A DNA stretch of 64,000 nt, taken from positions 124,001 to 188,000 of the forward strand of contig NZ_BSDY01000004.1 in the NCBI RefSeq assembly GCF_027925155.1. The letters run 5' to 3'. Position numbers and translations under genes: made by a program. The stretch's first letter is position 1. Each line of letters starts with the position of its first letter. Positions 1 to 8,589 of this stretch are shown here, in pieces. The stretch comes from Propionigenium maris DSM 9537. GTDB taxonomy: Bacteria; Fusobacteriota; Fusobacteriia; Fusobacteriales; Fusobacteriaceae. The notes under the pieces were generated by a model, which had not been told where the DNA came from, did no database searches, and saw only the letters and a program-made list of their open reading frames with translations.

Positions 1-2
1 AC

Positions 3-2492
3 CTCAAGAGCAACATCAAGAGGGTAGAGGAGATAATGGGTAAACAGTTTGGAAGTGCAGAGAACCCCCTATTGTTTTCAGTAAGATCTGGTGCCCGTAA
101 ATCCATGCCGGGTATGATGGATACCGTACTAAACCTGGGATTAAACGATGAGATCGTAGAGGGGCTTGGAGCCAAGATGAACAACCCTAGGTTTGCCTGG
201 GATTCCTATAGAAGACTTATTCAGATGTATGGAGATGTGGTGCTGGGGCTAAAGCCTGCAGATAAGGAATCTGTTAACCCATTTGAAGAAATAATTGAAA
301 AGATGAAGGAGCAGTTGGGTATCAAGAGCGATGTAGATTTTACCACCGATGACCTGAAGTTCATGGTAAGGCTCTTTAAGAAGCTCATCACAGACCAAGG
401 GTACTCCTTCCCGCAGGATCCATGGGAGCAGATGTGGGAAGCTATACTGGCTGTATTCAGAAGCTGGATGAATGAGAGGGCTGTCATCTACAGAAGGATA
501 GAGGGAATCCCCGATGCCTGGGGTACTGCTGTTAATGTGCAGACCATGGTCTACGGTAACCTCAATGAGAGAAGTGGTACTGGAGTTGCCTTTACAAGAA
601 ACTCTGCCACTGGAGAAAACTTCTTTAATGGTGAGTTCCTCATAAATGCCCAGGGAGAGGATGTTGTAGCAGGTATACGTACCCCTGGACAGATTACCAA
701 GAAGGAAGCGGTAGAGTGGGGAAGAAGAAATAATATCCCAGAGGAGATAAGGCAGAAAAAAAATCCGTCTCTGGAGGAGCTTCTTCCAGATATCTACAAG
801 GAACTCTACTCCATCCAGGAAACCCTTGAAAACCACTACAAGGATATGCAGGACCTGGAGTTTACCATAGAGGAGGGAAAACTGTGGCTTCTTCAGACAA
901 GAACAGGTAAGAGAACTGGTGAGGCCATGGTTAAGATTGCCATGGACCTCTATAGAAGCAAGGCTATAAATGAGAGAGAGGTATTTGAAAGGATAGATGT
1001 AGAGAAGATAGAGGAGCTTCTTCACCCGGTATTTGAGGGTCAGGCTCTGGCTAAAAACGAACCTATCACCAAGGGACTTCCTGCAGCTCCAGGAGCTGCT
1101 GTGGGACAGATAGTGTTCTTTGCCGATGAGGTAAGTAAGTATGAGAAGGCCATCCTTGTGAGACTGGAAACCTCTCCTGAGGATATTGAGGGAATGAACC
1201 TGGCTCAGGGATTCCTTACAGTTAGAGGAGGAATGACATCCCATGCTGCTGTAGTTGCTAGAGGAATGGGTAAGTGCTGTGTGGCTGGTGCGGGAAGTAT
1301 CGTTGTAGACTATAAGAAGAGATCCTTTACCGTAGGTGGAAAGACCTATGTTGAGGGAGAATGGCTCTCCCTGGACGGCTCCACTGGTAGCGTATATGAG
1401 GGATCCCTCCCTACAATAGATGCTGATATCCGAGAGGACTTCAAGGAGCTATTGGAACTGGCTGACAGGGTATCAAATATCAAGGTCTATGCCAATGCCG
1501 ACTCCCCTACAGATGCTCATACCGCTCTTAAATTCGGTGCCAAAGGGATAGGACTCTGCCGTACCGAGCACATGTTCTTTGAAGCAGATAAGATAAAACC
1601 TATGCGTGAGATGATCCTGGCTTCAGATACAGAGGGAAGGGAGAGAGCCCTTGCCAAGCTTCTGCCTCTCCAGAGAGAGGATTTCAAGGGAATCTTCAGG
1701 GCTATGAATGGTCTTCCAGTTACCATAAGGCTTTTAGATCCTCCCCTTCATGAGTTTCTTCCACATACCAAGGAGAAACAGGAGGAGCTGGCTCTCAACC
1801 TCCAGATCAAGGCTGGTCAGGTAAGGGAGATGGTGGAACACCTCAAGGAAGCCAACCCTATGCTGGGACACAGGGGATGCAGACTGGGAAATACCTATCC
1901 TGAGATAACTCGCATGCAGACCAGAGCAATAATAGAGGCTGCCATTTCCGTCAAGGAGGCAGGAATAAGTATCCTTCCAGAGATAATGGTCCCCCTTGTG
2001 GGGGAGGTAGAGGAGTTCAGACTCCAGAAGCAGATTATCCTTGAAACTATAGAGGATATCTTTAGAGAGAAGAAGACCACTGTAGATTATAAGGTGGGAA
2101 CTATGATAGAGATCCCGAGAGCTGCCCTCACTGCACACAAGATAGCTTCAGAGGCAGATTTCTTCTCCTTTGGTACCAATGACCTCACTCAGATGACCTT
2201 TGGTTACTCAAGAGATGACGCCAACACCTTCCTTCCAATCTACTTGGAGAAAAATATCCTCAAGAACGATCCATTCCAGGTATTGGACAGAGACGGGGTA
2301 GGTGAGCTCCTCAGCACAGCATATACCAGAGGAAAGGAAGCAAAGCCTGCTCTGGAGGTGGGAATCTGTGGTGAGCACGGTGGAGAACCTAGCTCCATAA
2401 AGTTTGTAGCAGATATAGGCTTTGACTATGTAAGCTGCTCTCCATACAGGATACCAATAGCGAGGATAGCTACGGCTAAAGCTAAGAAATGA
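3..2492 (+). CDS. ppdK: pyruvate, phosphate dikinase (5' end outside the window)
   Basis: Interconverts pyruvate + ATP + Pi and PEP + AMP + PPi in the cytoplasm. The frame is open to the left edge (11 codons precede the first visible ATG at 36), so the true start lies outside. Numbered from that ATG, the swivelling-domain motif GGMTSHAAVVARG has its phospho-accepting His near residue 402, and the PEP/pyruvate-barrel motif GICGEHGGEP has its Cys near residue 778. Family members carry these at about 455 and 831, so roughly 40 residues are missing beyond the visible codons. The nucleotide-binding part is recognisable from AFTRNSATGE. A pyruvate kinase gene also lies in the window, so both directions of the PEP-pyruvate step are encoded. 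Ends at a bidirectional terminator. Confidence 0.97.
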   Translation, partial: LKSNIKRVEEIMGKQFGSAENPLLFSVRSGARKSMPGMMDTVLNLGLNDEIVEGLGAKMNNPRFAWDSYRRLIQMYGDVVLGLKPADKESVNPFEEIIEKMKEQLGIKSDVDFTTDDLKFMVRLFKKLITDQGYSFPQDPWEQMWEAILAVFRSWMNERAVIYRRIEGIPDAWGTAVNVQTMVYGNLNERSGTGVAFTRNSATGENFFNGEFLINAQGEDVVAGIRTPGQITKKEAVEWGRRNNIPEEIRQKKNPSLEELLPDIYKELYSIQETLENHYKDMQDLEFTIEEGKLWLLQTRTGKRTGEAMVKIAMDLYRSKAINEREVFERIDVEKIEELLHPVFEGQALAKNEPITKGLPAAPGAAVGQIVFFADEVSKYEKAILVRLETSPEDIEGMNLAQGFLTVRGGMTSHAAVVARGMGKCCVAGAGSIVVDYKKRSFTVGGKTYVEGEWLSLDGSTGSVYEGSLPTIDADIREDFKELLELADRVSNIKVYANADSPTDAHTALKFGAKGIGLCRTEHMFFEADKIKPMREMILASDTEGRERALAKLLPLQREDFKGIFRAMNGLPVTIRLLDPPLHEFLPHTKEKQEELALNLQIKAGQVREMVEHLKEANPMLGHRGCRLGNTYPEITRMQTRAIIEAAISVKEAGISILPEIMVPLVGEVEEFRLQKQIILETIEDIFREKKTTVDYKVGTMIEIPRAALTAHKIASEADFFSFGTNDLTQMTFGYSRDDANTFLPIYLEKNILKNDPFQVLDRDGVGELLSTAYTRGKEAKPALEVGICGEHGGEPSSIKFVADIGFDYVSCSPYRIPIARIATAKAKK

Positions 2493-2511
2493 ACTGATGA
2501 AGATAAAAAAT

Positions 2512-2544
2512 AAAAAAGGAAGGGAATTTCTCCCTTCCTTTTTT
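2512..2544. terminator. bidirectional terminator between ppdK and the convergent gene
   Basis: Perfect 14-bp inverted repeat (AAAAAAGGAAGGGA, 5-nt loop, TCCCTTCCTTTTTT). It has A/T runs on both sides, so it can stop ppdK from the left and the convergent minus-strand gene from the right. Confidence 0.9.
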
Positions 2545-2931
2545 CTAATTTATCATGCTCTCCCTTAATTTAATTTCCTCCTTAACCTTCTTGGCCACAT
2601 CCTCCTCGAGGCCTCCCACACTTATAAATAACCTTACAATCATATTTCCTATCTTATCAAAGGCTGTTCTCTCAAAACTTTTACTACTTGAAATTTTTTG
2701 GACAATTTCCAGTGCTTCACTCAGAGGTAATACCGGCGTAGGGGCTGTATCAGCCTTGGTCACCTCAGCTATAGAGCCGAATACATGGGTGGTACTTCCA
2801 TCCTCACCCTCTACCTCTCCCAGACAATACCCTTCAGCATTCAGTGCTGCCAAAAGAGGTAGTATAGTTTCCAAGATACCATCAAGTTCCTTATCATTAA
2901 GCGGTCTTAAGTTGTTTTCTGCCATTGTCAT
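2545..2931 (-). CDS. conserved hypothetical protein, 128 residues
   Basis: I do not recognise a named family. It is a small, soluble, acidic, apparently helical protein with no signal peptide, membrane segment or cysteine cluster; the only cysteine is around residue 36 in a YCLGEVEGEDG context. The second half (ALEIVQKISSSKSF..., then VAKKVKEEIKLRE) looks amphipathic. An alternative ATG two codons in (2925) has better spacing from the GGGGG-containing Shine-Dalgarno, so MAENN may be the true start. It lies 21 bp downstream of msrB and is probably the last gene of a three-gene unit with msrB and the lipoprotein gene. Confidence 0.7.
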   Translation of the reverse strand: MTMAENNLRPLNDKELDGILETILPLLAALNAEGYCLGEVEGEDGSTTHVFGSIAEVTKADTAPTPVLPLSEALEIVQKISSSKSFERTAFDKIGNMIVRLFISVGGLEEDVAKKVKEEIKLRESMIN

Positions 2932-2952
2932 CGTCCCCCTTATGTATAAGAT

Positions 2953-3453
2953 TTATTCAAATTCTTCTAAATATAACTCATATCCTCTTTCCTCCATATC
3001 TTCCACAGCTATAAATTCCAGTGCAGCTGAGTTTATACAATATCTGAGACCAGTAGGTTCCGGTCCATCCTCAAAGACGTGTCCCAGGTGGGAATCCCCG
3101 TACCTGCTCCTTACCTCGGTACGCCTCATAAAAAACTTTCTGTCTTCCTTAGTAACTATATACCTTTCATCTATGGGTCTTGTAAAGCTTGGCCACCCCG
3201 TTCCCGACTTATACTTATCCTTAGAGGAGAAAAGGGGTTCTCCCGATACGATATCTACGTATATTCCCTCCTCCTTGTTGTCCCAGTACTCATTGTCAAA
3301 GGCCCTTTCTGTTCCGTCTTTCTGTGTCACCTTATATTGAATCTTTGTAAGCTTCTCCTGCAGCTCCCTATCTGAAGGCTTCTTAAACTCTTCAAACCTT
3401 TTACCAAAGGCTATTGCAGGTATTATTAGGAGTAATACTATAAATAACTTCAT
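2953..3453 (-). CDS. msrB: exported peptide methionine-(R)-sulfoxide reductase
   Basis: Reduces methionine-R-sulfoxide in proteins. Residues 1-17 (hydrophobic [15 protein letters not shown] after MK) form a signal peptide or N-terminal anchor, so it should act outside the cytoplasm. The MsrB core follows: [33 protein letters not shown] and RYCINSAAL, with catalytic Cys139. This is the only cysteine: the two CxxC zinc sites of zinc-type MsrBs are absent and the usual resolving-Cys position is Thr85, so an external reductant must act on the sulfenic acid directly. The start overlaps the stop of the upstream lipoprotein gene (TAATG), which indicates translational coupling. Confidence 0.93.
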   Translation of the reverse strand: MKLFIVLLLIIPAIAFGKRFEEFKKPSDRELQEKLTKIQYKVTQKDGTERAFDNEYWDNKEEGIYVDIVSGEPLFSSKDKYKSGTGWPSFTRPIDERYIVTKEDRKFFMRRTEVRSRYGDSHLGHVFEDGPEPTGLRYCINSAALEFIAVEDMEERGYELYLEEFE

Positions 3454-3920
3454 TACTTCCTCCTCTCTCTCTTCTTAATAGAGGTAAAACTTCCTCCAAG
3501 GAAGGCCGCCCCTGCAAGGGCTATCAGCCACTTTAACCCAGCTGAACCTTCTCCTTCTTGAGCTTTCTCCTCTATCTTCTTAGCTTCCATTATCCTCTTG
3601 CTCTCCCTCTCATCCAGCAGCTGCTTATCTCTCAGATCTCTGGCTATTCCCTCCTCTATGAGGTTCCAGTCTACCTGAGGCAGTTCCCCTCCTAAGATCT
3701 CCTCAACTTCGAAACTCTCCTCTCTCTCCTCCTCCTGATAACCTTCCTCCTGGAGTTTATCCTTTCCTCTTCCGTCATCAGTTAGACGGTCGTAGTGGAG
3801 TCTTAGGTCGGAATCCCACACTGTTATCGTTTTTATCTTTTCCGGTCCCTCTAAGATCTCAGTTTGCACACAGCCTGCCGCCAGCAAGATAATCAGAACC
3901 ATAATCATTCTCTTTCCCAT
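3453..3920 (-). CDS. small lipoprotein with C-terminal membrane helix
   Basis: Start chosen at the ATG at 3920 because AGGGGGAAGT directly precedes it; a further ATG nine codons upstream has poor spacing. The product is about 155 residues. A signal peptide ending in LLAAGC gives lipobox Cys17. A long Glu/Lys/Arg-rich middle (probably helical) follows, then a hydrophobic stretch [15 protein letters not shown] and a basic tail KKRERRK. Lipid at one end and a helix with cytoplasmic-type charges at the other suggests both ends are membrane-tethered. Function unknown. It overlaps msrB, so a role in envelope redox or an MsrB partner is a guess from context only. Confidence 0.75.
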   Translation of the reverse strand: MGKRMIMVLIILLAAGCVQTEILEGPEKIKTITVWDSDLRLHYDRLTDDGRGKDKLQEEGYQEEEREESFEVEEILGGELPQVDWNLIEEGIARDLRDKQLLDERESKRIMEAKKIEEKAQEGEGSAGLKWLIALAGAAFLGGSFTSIKKRERRK

Positions 3921-4070
3921 ACTTCCCCCTGATCGCTTGTTCTTCATTACTCCCTCTATGTTATTTTCTATCCCAAGGCTAAATTCCTTTTAAAATAATG
4001 AATTGCAAAAAAATTACATATAATATAAAATATTAGTAGGGTAAAGAATATATTTTTAAGGGGTGAAGAC

Positions 4071-4382
4071 ATGGATAGCGTTTTAGAGATAGTTAGAAAA
4101 ACTAGAAGAAAAAACAAGATCAAAAGAGATATGCAGGATAACGAGAGAAAGATCAGAGATAACAGAAAAAGAGTTGATCTGCTAGATAACCTAACTCAAT
4201 ATATAAAACCAGATATGAAGTATGATGACATCATGGATATCCTTGAGAATATGAAGTCCGACTATGAGGACAGGGTAGATGACTACATCATTAAAAATGC
4301 TGAACTTGGTAAGGAAAGAAGAGAGATAAACAAGAGTGTTAAGGGAATGATGAGAGTTCAGAAATCAAAGGTAGAGAAGTAA
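4071..4382 (+). CDS. small charged coiled-coil protein, 103 residues
   Basis: Preceded by AGGGGTGAAGAC before the ATG. The protein is almost entirely charged and helical, with heptad-like spacing through residues 15-50 and 60-100; it has no cysteine, signal or membrane segment. It is not the EbfC/YbaB protein that often precedes recR. It sits just upstream of recR, but a hairpin with a T-run separates them, so recR may be read partly by read-through. I do not recognise the family. Confidence 0.75.
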   Translation: MDSVLEIVRKTRRKNKIKRDMQDNERKIRDNRKRVDLLDNLTQYIKPDMKYDDIMDILENMKSDYEDRVDDYIIKNAELGKERREINKSVKGMMRVQKSKVEK

Positions 4383-4386
4383 AGTT

Positions 4387-4416
4387 AAAGCTGGTGAAAG
4401 CCAGCTTTTGTTTTTT
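4387..4416 (+). terminator. hairpin with T-run between the coiled-coil gene and recR
   Basis: AAAGCTGG / CCAGCTTT stem, 6-nt loop, followed by TTTTGTTTTTT. The T-run ends only a few bases before the recR Shine-Dalgarno (AAGGAGG), so this is either a full terminator followed by an unseen recR promoter or a partial attenuator. Confidence 0.75.
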
Positions 4417-4427
4417 AAGGAGGTAAC

Positions 4428-5021
4428 ATGGCTACAAAGTCGCTGGAAAAACTTATAGATGAGTTTAATCGTCTTCCAGGTATAGGAAGAAAGAGTGCTA
4501 CTCGTCTGGCCTTTCATGTACTGGACATGGAGGAGTTTGAAATAGAGAGGTTTACAAAGGCTATTCTGGAGGTTAAGGAGAATACCAAAAGGTGCAGGAT
4601 CTGTCACAACTTCAGTGAAGAAGAAGTCTGCGAGGTGTGCAGTGATGAGCACAGAAACAAGGGAATCATCTGTGTGGTAGAGGATACCAAGGATATCGTT
4701 TCCCTTGAGAGAGCCAAGTCGTATAGAGGGGTCTACCATGTACTAAATGGTAAGATAGCTCCCCTCAATGGTATCACTCCAGACAAACTTAATATAAAAT
4801 CCCTCATGGAAAGGGTAGCTGCCGAGGAGATCTCCGAAGTTATCCTTGCTCTCAACCCAGATCTAGAGGGTGAAACTACTGCCATGTATCTTACCAAGCT
4901 TTTAAAGCCCTTTGGTATCAAGGTTACAAGGATTGCCAGCGGGATACCCATGGGAGGAAATATTGAGTTTTCAGATATTGCCACCATATCGAAGGCCATG
5001 GACGGAAGACAGGAACTATAA
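4428..5021 (+). CDS. recR: recombination mediator protein RecR
   Basis: Helps load RecA at gaps together with RecO/RecF in recombinational repair. At 197 residues it is the usual length. In order: N-terminal helix-hairpin-helix (LPGIGRKSATRLAFH, about residues 16-30); a four-cysteine zinc finger (C56, C59, C68, C71); a Toprim domain beginning GIICVVEDTKD; and the C-terminal TRIASGIPMGGNIEFSD signature. A strong AAGGAGG site lies 7 bases before the ATG. Confidence 0.97.
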   Translation: MATKSLEKLIDEFNRLPGIGRKSATRLAFHVLDMEEFEIERFTKAILEVKENTKRCRICHNFSEEEVCEVCSDEHRNKGIICVVEDTKDIVSLERAKSYRGVYHVLNGKIAPLNGITPDKLNIKSLMERVAAEEISEVILALNPDLEGETTAMYLTKLLKPFGIKVTRIASGIPMGGNIEFSDIATISKAMDGRQEL

Positions 5022-5045
5022 AAGGAGCCCTAAAGGCTCCTTTTT
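5021..5045 (+). terminator. recR terminator
   Basis: AAAGGAGCC / GGCTCCTTT hairpin with a T-run, immediately after the recR stop. Confidence 0.9.
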
Positions 5046-5076
5046 CTTAGTATTATTCCAGCTATTTATAAGCAGA

Positions 5077-5238
5077 CTACTGAAGAAAAACTTCATAGTC
5101 CAGGTCGGTATTCTTCTCTCCCTTTTTCTTAGGGGTTTTCTTCTTCCCCTTATTCAGCTCCCCCTTGAGTGCCTCCTCCTGGGTTCCCCCTCTTCTCTTG
5201 AGTATCCTTCCCTTCAGGCTTTCCTTGGTGATCTTCAT
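5077..5238 (-). CDS. possible small basic protein, 53 residues
   Basis: An ATG at 5238 follows AAGGGAG with 8-base spacing and opens 53 codons to a TAG at 5077. The product is highly charged and lysine-rich in the middle (GKKKTPKKKGEKN) with an acidic/hydrophobic end (TDLDYEVFLQ). It starts 79 bp after the stop of the glycosylase gene, in the same direction. Upstream in frame, a GTG start with an AGGA site would give a 17-codon reading frame ending exactly at this ATG. No family recognised; coding status rests only on the ribosome binding site and context. Confidence 0.4.
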   Translation of the reverse strand: MKITKESLKGRILKRRGGTQEEALKGELNKGKKKTPKKKGEKNTDLDYEVFLQ

Positions 5239-5317
5239 CTACATCACTCCCTTATAGTTTTCCACTATCTTCTCCTGCCCTCTGCCAACCACAAAATTCC
5301 TCGCCCTATTATGAATC

Positions 5318-5971
5318 CTACTTAAATATTTCTCCAGCTTCCAGATACCACAGAAGGAGATCAAACTCATCCATAGGCACACCGATCTTCTTACAGTACC
5401 TCATCATCTTGGCCTCTATCTCCTTATACCTCTTAGGTGTAATAGTTTTAGGAAGCTCATCTATTACACCAAGTCTCACGAGGTTTCTCAGGATATGCCT
5501 GTCCAGAATTGCGATCTCATCTCCAAACCCTACATTCCTTAAGAAGTGGCTGGCCTCCTTATGTGCCATACCCCTTACATTTTTAACTATCCACTCCCTA
5601 ACCTCAAATACATCCCCCAGTATCCTGAAGAAGTCCTTGGTTATGAGCTCTCCCAGGGAATCCTTCATCTTTTCCCTGAGTATCACCAGATTCTTAGCCT
5701 TATTATTTTTAAACCTCACCACATTGAGATACTTTACTATCTCCTCTTCATCTCCGTTAAAGAGAAGCCCTGCATCCCTAAGCTTGGTTATTGCACTCCA
5801 TGCATTTCTTGCTTTAGATTGTGGCGTAAGGATACAAAAGGACAGCTCCACATGGATATCCTCATTGTTCCCCTCCATCCAGATCTCCTTGAAATCCTCC
5901 AACCTTCTTCTTATATCTGGTTTTATTTCCTCATATATCTCTAAGATCTTACTTAAATATTCCTTCTCCAT
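5318..5971 (-). CDS. ogg: 8-oxoguanine DNA glycosylase/AP lyase, Ogg2 type
   Basis: Removes 8-oxoguanine opposite C and cleaves the abasic site. The 217-residue length and the HhH-GPD core match the compact Ogg2 family known mostly from archaea and some thermophilic bacteria, lacking the extra N-terminal domain of eukaryotic OGG1. The segment HKEASHFLRNVG carries the Schiff-base lysine (K138), and AILDRHILRNL carries the conserved aspartate (D157). The C-terminal lysine (EIFK) is also typical; in Ogg2 the C-terminus contributes to base recognition. No Fe-S cysteine cluster, so it is not endonuclease III. Confidence 0.88.
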   Translation of the reverse strand: MEKEYLSKILEIYEEIKPDIRRRLEDFKEIWMEGNNEDIHVELSFCILTPQSKARNAWSAITKLRDAGLLFNGDEEEIVKYLNVVRFKNNKAKNLVILREKMKDSLGELITKDFFRILGDVFEVREWIVKNVRGMAHKEASHFLRNVGFGDEIAILDRHILRNLVRLGVIDELPKTITPKRYKEIEAKMMRYCKKIGVPMDEFDLLLWYLEAGEIFK

Positions 5972-6076
5972 ACCTCCACCACCCTCAATACAAATATACT
6001 ATTTTTTTATGATTTTCTTTTTTCAAAATTTAAAAATCCCCACTGAAAATCGGTAACTTCTCCATCCAATAAAAGA

Positions 6077-6100
6077 GGCTCCCTAAATTTCCAGGGAGCC
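6077..6100 (-). terminator. terminator of the TSUP permease gene
   Basis: GGCTCCCT, 8-nt loop, AGGGAGCC, followed on the minus strand by TCTTTT; lies 11 bp beyond the stop of the permease gene. Confidence 0.8.
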
Positions 6101-6111
6101 CAACCTTTTGA

Positions 6112-6849
6112 TTATTTTATCATCTTTACTGCCATTACCACAGACATAGCTACAAAGATGGGTTTTATAAACTTAGCTCCATTCTTAATGGCCATCCTGC
6201 TTCCTATCTTAGAACCTGCTACCATGAAGATAGATGAGAAGAGTCCATACTTCCAGTTGATCTGTCCATTGTAAAGAAAGGTTAAAAGGGCTGCAAAACC
6301 AGTGGTGAAGTTAAGCACCTTGGTATTGGCAGTGGCTACAGTGAAATCAAACTTAAATATCTTTACCAGACCAAACATAAAGAAGGTTCCCGTTCCAGGT
6401 CCAAAGAACCCGTCATAGAATCCCAGTACAGAGGTTAAAAGCTTACCTTTAACCTTGTTTCCCGAGTGAAGGCCATCATAGGAATCCTCCATTCCTACCC
6501 TCTTAGAGATAACTGTGTAGATAGCCACACCAAATATCATAAATGGTATAAGCATCTCAAGTAATCTCGGTGAGATAAACTGAAGGGTCGTAACTCCTAT
6601 TACAGCCCCTGCAAAGGCAAAGGGTACAAGCATCTTAAGAAGCTCTTTATTGAGTTTGTTGCTCTTAAAAAATTCATGGCTGCTAGTTAGTGTCCCCAAT
6701 GAAGCTGCCACTTTATTTGTCCCCAAGGCTATATGTGGTGGTAACCCTGCCAGTAAAAGTGAAGGAGTACTGATAAGACCTCCCCCTCCTGCTATAGAAT
6801 CTACAAAACCTGCCAAAAACATTCCTACACACAATACAATTAGTTCCAA
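6112..6849 (-). CDS. TSUP-family (TauE/SafE/YfcA) membrane permease
   Basis: Cytoplasmic-membrane transporter of the family that exports or imports sulfite, sulfoacetate or related organic anions; the substrate here cannot be read from sequence. It has 245 residues and about eight hydrophobic segments. Family signature near the N-terminus: FVDSIAGGGGLISTPSLLLAGLPPHIALGTNK; mid-protein repeat: GFYDGFFGPGTGTFFMF. A TTG start at 6849 with GGAGG seven bases upstream is the best-supported start. It stands alone with its own terminator. Confidence 0.9.
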   Translation of the reverse strand: MELIVLCVGMFLAGFVDSIAGGGGLISTPSLLLAGLPPHIALGTNKVAASLGTLTSSHEFFKSNKLNKELLKMLVPFAFAGAVIGVTTLQFISPRLLEMLIPFMIFGVAIYTVISKRVGMEDSYDGLHSGNKVKGKLLTSVLGFYDGFFGPGTGTFFMFGLVKIFKFDFTVATANTKVLNFTTGFAALLTFLYNGQINWKYGLFSSIFMVAGSKIGSRMAIKNGAKFIKPIFVAMSVVMAVKMIK

Positions 6850-6972
6850 CCTTAATCCTCCAAACTAACATTTATTTCCATATATAGTACCATATTTTTA
6901 TAAATATATTAAGTGAGATAGTCCTTCTTAAATTCATTTAAGGCCCTCTTAATTAATGTTCCATAAAATAAA

Positions 6973-6996
6973 AAACCGGAGAATCCTCTCCGGTTT
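6973..6996 (-). terminator. terminator of the nucleoside operon
   Basis: AAACCGGAG / CTCCGGTTT hairpin followed on the minus strand by a T-rich tract; it lies just after the ridA stop, the last gene of the operon. Confidence 0.88.
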
Positions 6997-7000
6997 AGAT

Positions 7001-7348
7001 CTATAGGGCTGCTACTACAGAAACTTCTACTAGAAGCTCCTCTCTTGCCATCTTTGCCTCTACACAAGCTCTTGCAGGTGCAAATCCTTCATTTACCCAG
7101 TTATCCCATACATCGTTCATATCTTGGAACATCGACATATCCTTGATGTAGATCGTTGCAGATAGTATCTTATCTCTGTGGCTTCCAACACTTTCAAGTA
7201 GCTCGTCTACCTTCTCAAGAGTAGTTATAGTCTGCTCCTTGATCCCCTTAGTAGAATCCTTAGCCACCTGACCACAAAGGTAAACTGTATTATTATGAAC
7301 TACCGCTCTGCTCATTCTCTTCTTAGTTTCAAATCTTTTAATTTCCAT
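7001..7348 (-). CDS. RidA-family protein (reactive enamine/imine deaminase-like)
   Basis: 115 residues, the usual YjgF/YER057c/UK114 size. RidA proteins hydrolyse reactive enamines/imines from PLP enzymes. The substrate-binding arginine is present in APARACVEA (R93), followed by the LLVEVSVVA strand. Last gene of the nucleoside catabolism operon. No PLP enzyme lies in this operon, so it may instead belong to a RidA subfamily acting on a ring-opened or aminated nucleoside-derived intermediate; that is inference from context. Confidence 0.88.
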   Translation of the reverse strand: MEIKRFETKKRMSRAVVHNNTVYLCGQVAKDSTKGIKEQTITTLEKVDELLESVGSHRDKILSATIYIKDMSMFQDMNDVWDNWVNEGFAPARACVEAKMAREELLVEVSVVAAL

Positions 7349-7371
7349 GCTCTCTCCTTAAAGTATTAATA

Positions 7372-7770
7372 TTATAGTTCAAATCCGTATGGAAGTAACT
7401 CCTCCATGGTAAGTATTTTATAATCTTTTTTAAGATTTGCCAAGATAATTATGGTATCATCTGTGGAAAACTCCTTTATTACCTGTCTGCAGGCTCCGCA
7501 AGGGCTCACTGGACCACTTGTATCTGCCACGATACATATCTTATCTATCCTCTTCATTCCCTTGGTTACTCCTGTAAAGATAGCCGTTCTCTCACCGCAG
7601 TTACTCAGTCCGTAGGATGCATTTTCCACATTAGCTCCCAGGTGGTGGTTTCCATTTTCATCCACTACTACAGCTCCCACCTTGAATCCTGAATATTTTG
7701 TGTAGGCATTTTCACGAGCCTCTATCGCCTCATCTATAAGGGTAAATATTTCCCTCTCCTCTATTCTCAT
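7372..7770 (-). CDS. cdd: cytidine deaminase
   Basis: Converts cytidine and deoxycytidine to uridine and deoxyuridine, feeding the pyrimidine nucleoside phosphorylase of the same operon. 132 residues, homotetrameric-type length. Zinc site: Cys58 and catalytic Glu60 in NCGERTA, then Cys91 and Cys94 in PCGACRQ. NVENASYGLS contributes to nucleoside binding. It lies 63 bp after deoD, with a 12-bp hairpin in that gap. Confidence 0.96.
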   Translation of the reverse strand: MRIEEREIFTLIDEAIEARENAYTKYSGFKVGAVVVDENGNHHLGANVENASYGLSNCGERTAIFTGVTKGMKRIDKICIVADTSGPVSPCGACRQVIKEFSTDDTIIILANLKKDYKILTMEELLPYGFEL

Positions 7771-7795
7771 ATTTTCCTCCTCAATAGGGCAATGA

Positions 7796-7822
7796 AAGGC
7801 ATACTAAAAATTAGTATGCCTT
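7796..7822 (-). other. intercistronic hairpin between deoD and cdd
   Basis: Perfect 12-bp inverted repeat (AAGGCATACTAA / TTAGTATGCCTT, 3-nt loop). It has only TTTCATT after it on the minus strand, so it is more likely an mRNA-stabilising or partial-termination element than a full terminator. Confidence 0.7.
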
Positions 7823-7833
7823 AAATAGTCCCA

Positions 7834-8538
7834 TTATTTTTCAAGTACTCCCAGTGCCACCTCAATCATCTCTTTGAAGGTAGTCTGTCTTTCCTCTGAT
7901 GTCGTCTCCTCTCCAGTTACAAGAGAATCAGATATTGTCAGTATAGTCAGTGCCTTTGCTCCGTGCTTTGCAGCAACTGTATATAGTCCAGATGTCTCCA
8001 TCTCTACACAAAGCACTCCAAAGTCTGCCCACTTCTTATATGAGTTAAAATCATCCTGATAAAACTCATCTGAAGTGAATACATTTCCTGCCTTTATCTC
8101 GATATTTTTTTCCTTTGCAGATTCCACAGCCTTCATGAACAGGTCGAAGGAAGCTGTAGGAGCATAGTTAGCTCCGTTAAATCTGATATTGTTTACACCA
8201 GAGTTTGTAGATGCAGCCATAGCTATTACAATATCTCTTACCTTTACGTCCTCTCTGTATGATCCTGCAGATCCTACTCTTATAAGGTTCTTTACTCCAT
8301 ACTCCATGATTAGCTCATTGGCATAGATTGAGATAGATGGTACTCCCATTCCAGTTCCCTGTACAGATACTCTCTTTCCCTTGTATGTTCCAGTATATCC
8401 ATACATTCCTCTTACTTCATTGTAGCAAACAACGTCCTCTAAAAACGTCTCTGCTATCCACTTGGCTCTAAGAGGATCTCCTGGTAGTAGTACAGTTTCC
8501 GCTATCTCACCTTTTTTTGCTCCTATATGTATGCTCAT
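7834..8538 (-). CDS. deoD: purine nucleoside phosphorylase, DeoD type
   Basis: Phosphorolysis of purine (deoxy)nucleosides to base plus (deoxy)ribose 1-phosphate. 234 residues, as for the hexameric DeoD family. Motifs: [22 protein letters not shown] at the N-terminus, RVGSAGS (phosphate binding), VEMETSGLY (ribose/base binding, family signature) and the catalytic Asp in [10 protein letters not shown]. It supplies deoB with deoxyribose 1-phosphate. Located between deoB and cdd in the leftward operon. Confidence 0.97.
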   Translation of the reverse strand: MSIHIGAKKGEIAETVLLPGDPLRAKWIAETFLEDVVCYNEVRGMYGYTGTYKGKRVSVQGTGMGVPSISIYANELIMEYGVKNLIRVGSAGSYREDVKVRDIVIAMAASTNSGVNNIRFNGANYAPTASFDLFMKAVESAKEKNIEIKAGNVFTSDEFYQDDFNSYKKWADFGVLCVEMETSGLYTVAAKHGAKALTILTISDSLVTGEETTSEERQTTFKEMIEVALGVLEK

Positions 8539-8589
8539 CTTATTCCCTCCACGATTAATTTCTGTGGCCTTTTGGCCTCTATCTTCCTT

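Noticed and set aside
4912-5325. Plus-strand reading frame of 137 codons across the recR end
   Set aside because: It starts inside recR in another frame, runs through the recR terminator, and its composition is that of an antisense shadow.
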